Below are positions 7,724 through 11,647 of a stretch of 11,647 nucleotides of DNA, in pieces. Below the pieces are notes generated by a model. That model worked only from the letters and a program-made list of their open reading frames with translations, made no database searches and was not told the origin of the DNA. Origin of the DNA: CAZYEI01 sp964646425. Its GTDB lineage: Bacteria > Bacillota_I > Bacilli_A > RFN20 > JAISJY01. Numbering within the stretch: position 1 is the stretch's first letter; each line of letters begins with the position of its first letter. The position numbers and the translations under genes are program-made. Where the stretch lies: the NCBI GenBank assembly GCA_964646425.1, contig CAZYEI010000040.1, positions 1 through 11,647 on the forward strand, read 5' to 3'.

Positions 7724-7747
7724 AAATATTAAAAATAGATTGTGTTA

Positions 7748-7792
7748 AAAAAGAATCACCTTGCGTAAACTAGTAATGAGGTGATTCTTTTT
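7748..7792 (+). terminator. Terminator-like hairpin that also sequesters the next gene's ribosome binding site
   Basis: A 14-bp perfect stem (7748-7761 with 7779-7792) encloses a 17-base loop. The left arm starts with an A run and the right arm ends in TTCTTTTT, so it has the shape of an intrinsic terminator for rimO. The right arm also contains GAGGTGAT (7779-7786), the Shine-Dalgarno site of the PemK/MazF-like gene whose ATG begins at 7793, immediately after the stem. The left arm AATCACCT pairs with it exactly. Termination and translation of the downstream gene are therefore physically linked. Confidence 0.75.
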
Positions 7793-8380
7793 ATGAAGTT
7801 TAAAGATTATTCTAAAGCAAAAAAGAAAGTTAGCGCTTCAATTACAAGTATAGAAAAGAAACTGGCAAATATCGATAGTGAAATTGCAACAGAATACTTA
7901 GATTGGCTTGATCGTAAAACAACATTTTTTCGCCAGTCGTTTGAAAGAAGTGGTTATGGGCCGCAACCTGATGATTTAAAGAGAGGCGATATTGTTTGGG
8001 TTGAGTTTGGTATTAATGTTGGAACAGAATTAAGCGATTATTCAACTAAAGGTCATTATGCAATAGTTTGGGCTGTTGATTTAGGAAATGTAATAGTTAT
8101 TCCTTTATCTAGTAGACCAGCACCTGGTTCTTTGCTTACATTTGATGTAGGTGTAATCGAAGGATTAGTACAAGCAGGAGTGGATTATCGCTCTTATTTA
8201 AAACTCGATGCAATCCGTTCTATTAGTAAAAGAAGAATCGGTAGGATGCCTGGAAAAGATGGTGGCAAAGTTTCAATAAGCGATGAATTATTAGAGAAAA
8301 TAAAAGAAATATTTCAAGCAACTTTAGTAGATGGTTGTAAAAATATAGAAGAATTAAAAAAAGACAGTTTTAATTATTAA
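7793..8380 (+). CDS. PemK/MazF-like protein with N-terminal helical extension
   Basis: A 195-residue protein. Residues about 5-50 are charged and probably helical; 62-180 match the PemK/MazF fold: LKRGDIVWVEFGINVGTEL (62-80), GHYAIVWAVDLGN (87-99), VIPLSS (102-107), a C-terminal LKLDAIRSISKRRIGRM (136-152) and a final helix. MazF toxins are mRNA-cleaving endoribonucleases. In a remembered alignment with Bacillus MazF, the catalytic Arg-Pro pair corresponds to His88-Tyr89, so RNase activity is uncertain, although some Firmicutes relatives also have His there. No antitoxin-like gene is adjacent: rimO is upstream and a DUF2500-like gene downstream. The ATG at 7793 is chosen because GAGGTGAT sits 6 bases upstream; a GTG at 7781 lies inside that site. 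The RBS is buried in a hairpin. Confidence 0.75.
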   Translation: MKFKDYSKAKKKVSASITSIEKKLANIDSEIATEYLDWLDRKTTFFRQSFERSGYGPQPDDLKRGDIVWVEFGINVGTELSDYSTKGHYAIVWAVDLGNVIVIPLSSRPAPGSLLTFDVGVIEGLVQAGVDYRSYLKLDAIRSISKRRIGRMPGKDGGKVSISDELLEKIKEIFQATLVDGCKNIEELKKDSFNY

Positions 8381-8412
8381 TAAATTATTGTATTATATTA
8401 TTGGTGATAATG

Positions 8413-8751
8413 ATGATATCGTATTTTGTTCTTTATGATTCAACTATAATTATAATATTAAGCATAGTAATTATTGCTTTGCTTGGTTTATCATTAACTA
8501 AAATTTTTAAAAATAATAAACTAAAATTAAAAAACAAGAATAAAAAAGCTACATATAAGTGCTTAATTATTAGTAAACGCCAATATATAAATAGTAATAG
8601 AGAAAAGTTTTACTATGTTAAATTTTTAATAAATGAAGAAGAAAAAGAATATCTAGTGCCAAAAAATAAATTTGATTTAATGAAAGAAAATATGTATGGA
8701 GAATTAACTTTATTATTAGATAGAGTTTTTTTAGACTTTGTCAATTTATAA
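8413..8751 (+). CDS. Small DUF2500-like membrane-anchored protein
   Basis: A 112-residue protein with one N-terminal membrane helix (about 10-31), a Lys/Asn-rich linker (33-46), and a C-terminal domain of beta-strand character. The pattern KCLIISKRQYI...YYVKFLI...KEYLVPKNKFDLMKENMYGELTLLLDRVFLDF resembles DUF2500 proteins, which have an N-terminal helix, a paired-strand core and a GD-x-G-x-LT...F ending. Function is unknown. The site GGTGAT at 8403-8408 best fits the ATG at 8413; the in-frame TTG at 8401 and ATG at 8410 overlap or crowd it. The gap from the MazF-like gene is 32 bases with no terminator, so co-transcription is likely. Confidence 0.6.
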   Translation: MISYFVLYDSTIIIILSIVIIALLGLSLTKIFKNNKLKLKNKNKKATYKCLIISKRQYINSNREKFYYVKFLINEEEKEYLVPKNKFDLMKENMYGELTLLLDRVFLDFVNL

Positions 8752-8764
8752 TTAAAATAATGAT

Positions 8765-8795
8765 AAAAATGGAGTTCATTTTGAACTCCATTTTT
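8765..8795. terminator. Bidirectional terminator between convergent genes
   Basis: A 14-bp perfect stem (8765-8778 with 8782-8795) with a 3-base TTT loop. An A run on the left and T run on the right let it act on both strands. It separates the plus-strand DUF2500-like gene from the minus-strand tex gene. Confidence 0.85.
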
Positions 8796-8822
8796 AATTA
8801 AATATAACAATAGCAATATTAA

Positions 8823-11006
8823 TTATTCATCAATGTTAAATAAAGATAAGCCAACACGCTTCTTTTCAATATTTACATCAATTACATAGACATCAATAAT
8901 ATCGTTAATGCTTAAAACTTCGCTTGGATGTGAAATACGAGTTTTTGATAGTTTTGAACGATGAATCATACCATCATTTTTAAGGCCAATATCAACAAAG
9001 ACACCAAAATCAGAAATATTTCTTACAGTACCTTGTAATTTCATTCCAACTTTTAAATCTTCGATATGTAAAATATCACTCTTAAGAACTGGAGTAGGAT
9101 AGTTATCACGGATATCTCTTAATGGTTTAGAAAGTTCGTTGATAATATCATCAAATGAGAAAGTACCTAAATCATATTGTTCTGCTAATTTAGGATTTAA
9201 TGATTCTAATTTTTCACTAAATTCTTCATTGCCCAAATCATTAATATTAAGTTTTAAATCAGCAAGTAAATTCATTACTTTATCATAATTCTCTGGATGG
9301 ATAAATGTTTTATCCAAAGGATTTTCACTATCTAAAATCTTTAGGAAACCAATTGCTTGTTCATAAGATTTTGGACCAATTCCTTTGATCTTTTTAACTT
9401 CTTCACGATTGGTAATTTTACCATGTTCTTGACGATATAATACAATATTTTCTGCAGTTTTTTTACTTAAACCAGATACATAACTAAGCAAAGGAGCAGT
9501 TGCTGTATTAATATTTACTCCTACGCTATTAACAACCTTAGAAATAATAAATTCCAATGATTCACTTAGTTTGGCTTGATTGACATCATGTTGGTATTGT
9601 CCAACTCCGATTGACTTAGGATCAATTTTAATAAATTCTGCTAGTGGATCAATAACACGTCTTGCAATAGAAATCGCACTTCTTTCTTCAACTACCAAAT
9701 CCGGATATTCTTTTTTAGCTAATTCACTGGCAGAATAAACTGAAGCCCCAGCTTCAGAAACGATAATAAATTGACAATTAAGTGAATAGTCTTTAATAGT
9801 ATTGGCGATAAATTCTTCTGTTTCTCTACTTGCAGTACCATTTCCAATAGCAATTAATTCAATATTATATTGCTTACAAATTTTAGCAACTTTTTCAGCT
9901 GCTTCTTTCTTTCTCATTGGATTAACTTTCTCTCCAATGAATTTTTCATGAGGATAAATAACATCTTTAAAGATAAAGTCTCCATTTTGATTTAAAACAG
10001 CAAGCTTACAACCAGTCCTAAAGGCAGGATCAACACCTAGCATCATTTTACCCTTTAGTGGAGGAGTTAGAAGTAATTGTTCTAAATTTAAAGCAAAAAC
10101 ATCAATAGCACTTGTTTGGGCACGTTCAGTTAAATTATTCCTTGTTTCTCTTTCAAGACTTGGAAATAAAAGTCTAGCATAGCTATCTTGAATTGCTTCT
10201 GAAACAAAGCGAGCAGCTTCTTTAGCATTATCATTGTTTAAATTTTCAGGAATAACCTTTTTAGTAATTGTCTTTATGCAATCAGCATCACTATTTAAAA
10301 TAGAAACCTTAAGTACTTTTTGATTTTCACCTCTATCAATTGCAAGAATACGATGATTAGGGATGTTTTTTACCATTTCCTTGTGATTATAATATATATC
10401 ATAAACTTTATTTTCATCAACGGCATCTTTCTTTAACATAGTTTCAATCATACCGAAATAGTCAATAAAGTTTCTGACAGTATTTCTATGATTAATATCA
10501 TCACTAATTCTTTCAGCGATGATGTCTTTAGCGCCTTGAAGAGCATCATCTATAGTTACAACTTCTTCAGTTAAATATTTTTCAGCTTCAATTACTGGTG
10601 AAATATCACTAAAAGTCAATAAAAAGTCTGCTAATGGCTCTAATCCTTTTGCAATAGCAATACTAGCTCTTGTCTTTTTCTTTTCTTTATATGGAAGATA
10701 TAAATCCTCTACTTCTGAAAGTGTAGCAGCGTCTTCAATTGCTTTTTTTAGTTCAGGCGTAAGTTTTCCCTTTGCATCAATATTAGCAATTACTTCTTGT
10801 TTTCTAGTATCTAGTTTATCTTCGTAAGTATAAACTTGAAGTAATACTCTTAATTGTTCTTCATCTAAATTATTAGTTTTTTCCTTACGATAACGAGCCA
10901 TAAATGGAATAGTAGAACCATCTTCAACCATTTCTAATACTACTTTAATATATTTTTCTTGTACTCCGGTTTTTTCGCTTACAATCTTTAAAACATTTTG
11001 ATTCAT
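8823..11006 (-). CDS. tex: Tex family transcription accessory / RNA-binding protein
   Basis: A 727-residue cytoplasmic protein, a usual length for Tex. In order: a helical Tex N-terminal region (1 to about 190; VEDGSTIPFMARYRKEKT 27-44, LSEVEDLYLPYKEKKKTRA 96-114), a YqgF/RNase-H-like domain starting at MMLGVDPAFRTGCK (321-334), the SVYSASELAKKEYPD (422-436) and ERSAISIARRVIDPLAE (441-457) blocks, IGVGQYQHDVNQ (466-477), a tandem helix-hairpin-helix region (about 496-556; IKGIGPKSYEQA), and a C-terminal S1 domain (about 651-722). Tex binds nucleic acid and affects transcription; its homologue Spt6 is a eukaryotic elongation factor. Its precise bacterial role is not settled. On the minus strand, AAAGGAGAG lies about 11 bases before the ATG, a long spacing. 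It has its own extended -10 promoter. Confidence 0.95.
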   Translation of the reverse strand: MNQNVLKIVSEKTGVQEKYIKVVLEMVEDGSTIPFMARYRKEKTNNLDEEQLRVLLQVYTYEDKLDTRKQEVIANIDAKGKLTPELKKAIEDAATLSEVEDLYLPYKEKKKTRASIAIAKGLEPLADFLLTFSDISPVIEAEKYLTEEVVTIDDALQGAKDIIAERISDDINHRNTVRNFIDYFGMIETMLKKDAVDENKVYDIYYNHKEMVKNIPNHRILAIDRGENQKVLKVSILNSDADCIKTITKKVIPENLNNDNAKEAARFVSEAIQDSYARLLFPSLERETRNNLTERAQTSAIDVFALNLEQLLLTPPLKGKMMLGVDPAFRTGCKLAVLNQNGDFIFKDVIYPHEKFIGEKVNPMRKKEAAEKVAKICKQYNIELIAIGNGTASRETEEFIANTIKDYSLNCQFIIVSEAGASVYSASELAKKEYPDLVVEERSAISIARRVIDPLAEFIKIDPKSIGVGQYQHDVNQAKLSESLEFIISKVVNSVGVNINTATAPLLSYVSGLSKKTAENIVLYRQEHGKITNREEVKKIKGIGPKSYEQAIGFLKILDSENPLDKTFIHPENYDKVMNLLADLKLNINDLGNEEFSEKLESLNPKLAEQYDLGTFSFDDIINELSKPLRDIRDNYPTPVLKSDILHIEDLKVGMKLQGTVRNISDFGVFVDIGLKNDGMIHRSKLSKTRISHPSEVLSINDIIDVYVIDVNIEKKRVGLSLFNIDE

Positions 11007-11038
11007 AATTATATTAACTCTCCTTTAAAAACAAAATA

Positions 11039-11047
11039 ATTATAGCA
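11039..11047 (-). promoter_or_regulatory. Extended -10 promoter for tex
   Basis: On the minus strand TGCTATAAT matches TG-n-TATAAT, with the hexamer at 11044-11039. The candidate -35 (TTCTCT, 17 bases upstream) is weak. It lies in the 46-base gap between the thioredoxin-like gene and tex, giving a leader of roughly 25 bases. Confidence 0.55.
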
Positions 11048-11052
11048 TAAAA

Positions 11053-11487
11053 TTATTTTAAAGAGAATAATAATTCCACGTTCTTCGCTAACTCTTTCTC
11101 ACTTAAAACCCCAATTTCAACATTTATAATTTTACCATCTAAAAAAAAGATTGTAGATGGTAAAATATAATTATCAGAAACACCTGCAATTTGTTTAACA
11201 TTTTCAATGAAATATTTAACTTTTTGATCGTTCATATCAATTGTTTTAGAATCAAGTGTATAAATTTTGATATTATTGTTTTCAAGATAATTATCTAAAA
11301 CATAATTATAATTTTGGCAAACAGAACACTCATCACTTTTAAGGATTAAAATAAACGTTTCATAATTACTTTCTTTTTGCTTTATTTCACTAAAAGTAAT
11401 ATTAATACAATTTTCACAATTTTTTTTAGTTGCGGGAGTACAGCAACAAATAAAAAAGACACAAATCAACAAATAAATTTTTTTCAT
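11053..11487 (-). CDS. Thioredoxin-fold lipoprotein
   Basis: A 144-residue predicted lipoprotein. Residues 1-15 form a signal peptide (MKK, then hydrophobic) ending in a run of three cysteines (14-16); the lipobox is F-I-C-C or I-C-C-C, so Cys15 or Cys16 would be lipidated. The mature part has a thioredoxin-like layout: a strand FILILK (45-50), then a CxxC pair C54-S-V-C57, and a cis-proline-like LPSTIFFLDGKIINVEIG (109-126) with P110. A second CxxC (C24-E-N-C27) lies just after the signal peptide. It would act in thiol exchange or reduction on the outer membrane face; its partner is unknown. It resembles the short thioredoxin-like proteins of low-GC Gram-positives, including bacteriocin-accessory types, but no bacteriocin gene is visible. 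GGTGAT five bases before the ATG supports the start. Confidence 0.7.
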   Translation of the reverse strand: MKKIYLLICVFFICCCTPATKKNCENCINITFSEIKQKESNYETFILILKSDECSVCQNYNYVLDNYLENNNIKIYTLDSKTIDMNDQKVKYFIENVKQIAGVSDNYILPSTIFFLDGKIINVEIGVLSEKELAKNVELLFSLK

Positions 11488-11504
11488 TCATTATCACCAT
11501 AAGT

Positions 11505-11528
11505 ATTATACAATTATAGTTGTGTCAA
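11505..11528 (-). promoter_or_regulatory. Possible promoter region of the thioredoxin-like gene
   Basis: On the minus strand a consensus TTGACA (11528-11523) is followed by two TATAAT words (11518-11513 and 11510-11505). Neither is at the standard 17-base spacing; the second has a 12-base spacer. A promoter is likely here, but the exact boxes are unsure. Confidence 0.35.
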
Positions 11529-11647
11529 AAGAACTCGAATGGTGTCGTACTAAAATTTATTCAAGAAGTCTCACATCTATTGTATATTAACAGTGAGGAA
11601 TTAAATATAAAACACAAGTTAATTAAACCTAGAACACCTCGACACAA
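11520..11647. repeat. Possible inverted-repeat end of a mobile element at the window edge
   Basis: TTGTGTC at 11520-11526 is the reverse complement of GACACAA at 11641-11647, the last bases of the window. GTGTCG (11542-11547) is likewise matched by CGACAC (11640-11645). The 160 bases from 11488 to 11647 hold no open reading frame of note. The pattern may be a short element with TTGTGTC ends or the tip of an insertion sequence continuing beyond the edge; chance is possible with only 7 matching bases. Confidence 0.25.

Noticed and set aside
7781..7792. A GTG start at 7781 for the MazF-like gene.
   Set aside because: This GTG is part of the Shine-Dalgarno site GAGGTGAT; the ATG at 7793 has the right spacing.
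8401..8412. TTG (8401) or ATG (8410) start for the DUF2500-like gene.
   Set aside because: They overlap or lie one base after GGTGAT at 8403-8408; the ATG at 8413 has spacing like that of the thioredoxin-like gene.
7724..8751. A classical two-gene toxin-antitoxin operon.
   Set aside because: No small DNA-binding antitoxin lies next to the MazF-like gene; the downstream gene is a membrane protein of DUF2500 type and the upstream gene is rimO.
8613..8816. A 67-codon open frame on the minus strand.
   Set aside because: It overlaps the DUF2500-like gene and the bidirectional terminator, so it is a chance antisense frame.
1..11647. CRISPR array, tRNA, rRNA or known riboswitch.
   Set aside because: No regularly spaced repeats, cloverleaf structures or conserved rRNA segments were seen in the short intergenic regions.

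Overview
The window is very AT-rich bacterial DNA with densely packed genes, extended Shine-Dalgarno sites (GGAGG, GGTGAT), two lipoprotein signal peptides and intrinsic hairpin terminators. Codon use is AT-biased, and the eleven supported genes end in ten TAA, one TAG and no TGA. Together with phosphatidylethanolamine synthesis genes, rimO and tex, this points to a low-GC Bacillota, most likely an AT-rich gut-type Bacilli or Erysipelotrichia-like lineage or a relative of the Mollicutes. That placement is inference. Every gene is intact and no rRNA, tRNA, CRISPR array or complete mobile element was seen.

Layout, left to right. (1) 71-850, minus strand: a stand-alone DUF3825-type protein of unknown function. 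(2) 851-1060: a divergent intergenic region with a 24-bp perfect AT palindrome and a good promoter facing right. (3) 1061-4574, plus strand: a tightly coupled four-gene phospholipid cassette encoding a flippase-like membrane protein, a CDP-alcohol phosphatidyltransferase (PssA type), phosphatidylserine decarboxylase and a PAP2 phosphatase, closed by a terminator at 4627-4654. (4) 4687-7723: an extended -10 promoter, then a surface CotH-kinase-family lipoprotein and rimO, 17 bases apart. (5) 7748-8751: a hairpin that looks like the rimO terminator but also buries the ribosome binding site of the next gene, a PemK/MazF-like protein without a visible antitoxin, followed by a small DUF2500-like membrane protein. 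(6) 8765-8795: a bidirectional terminator. (7) 8823-11487, minus strand: tex with its own extended -10 promoter, preceded by a thioredoxin-fold lipoprotein. (8) 11488-11647: a non-coding edge with an inverted repeat that may be the end of a mobile element.

How the genes fit together. PssA and Psd would make phosphatidylserine and then phosphatidylethanolamine. The PAP2 enzyme would dephosphorylate a lipid phosphate, and the flippase-like protein may move a lipid across the membrane. The cassette is therefore a small membrane-lipid module. The other genes are mostly information-processing functions (RimO on ribosomal protein S12; Tex in transcription and RNA) interleaved with envelope proteins. 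No clearly new defence or mobile system is visible. The most interesting points are the terminator/RBS hairpin at 7748-7792, the orphan MazF-like protein with a replaced catalytic position, the CotH-kinase lipoprotein, and the DUF3825 gene divergent from the lipid cassette.
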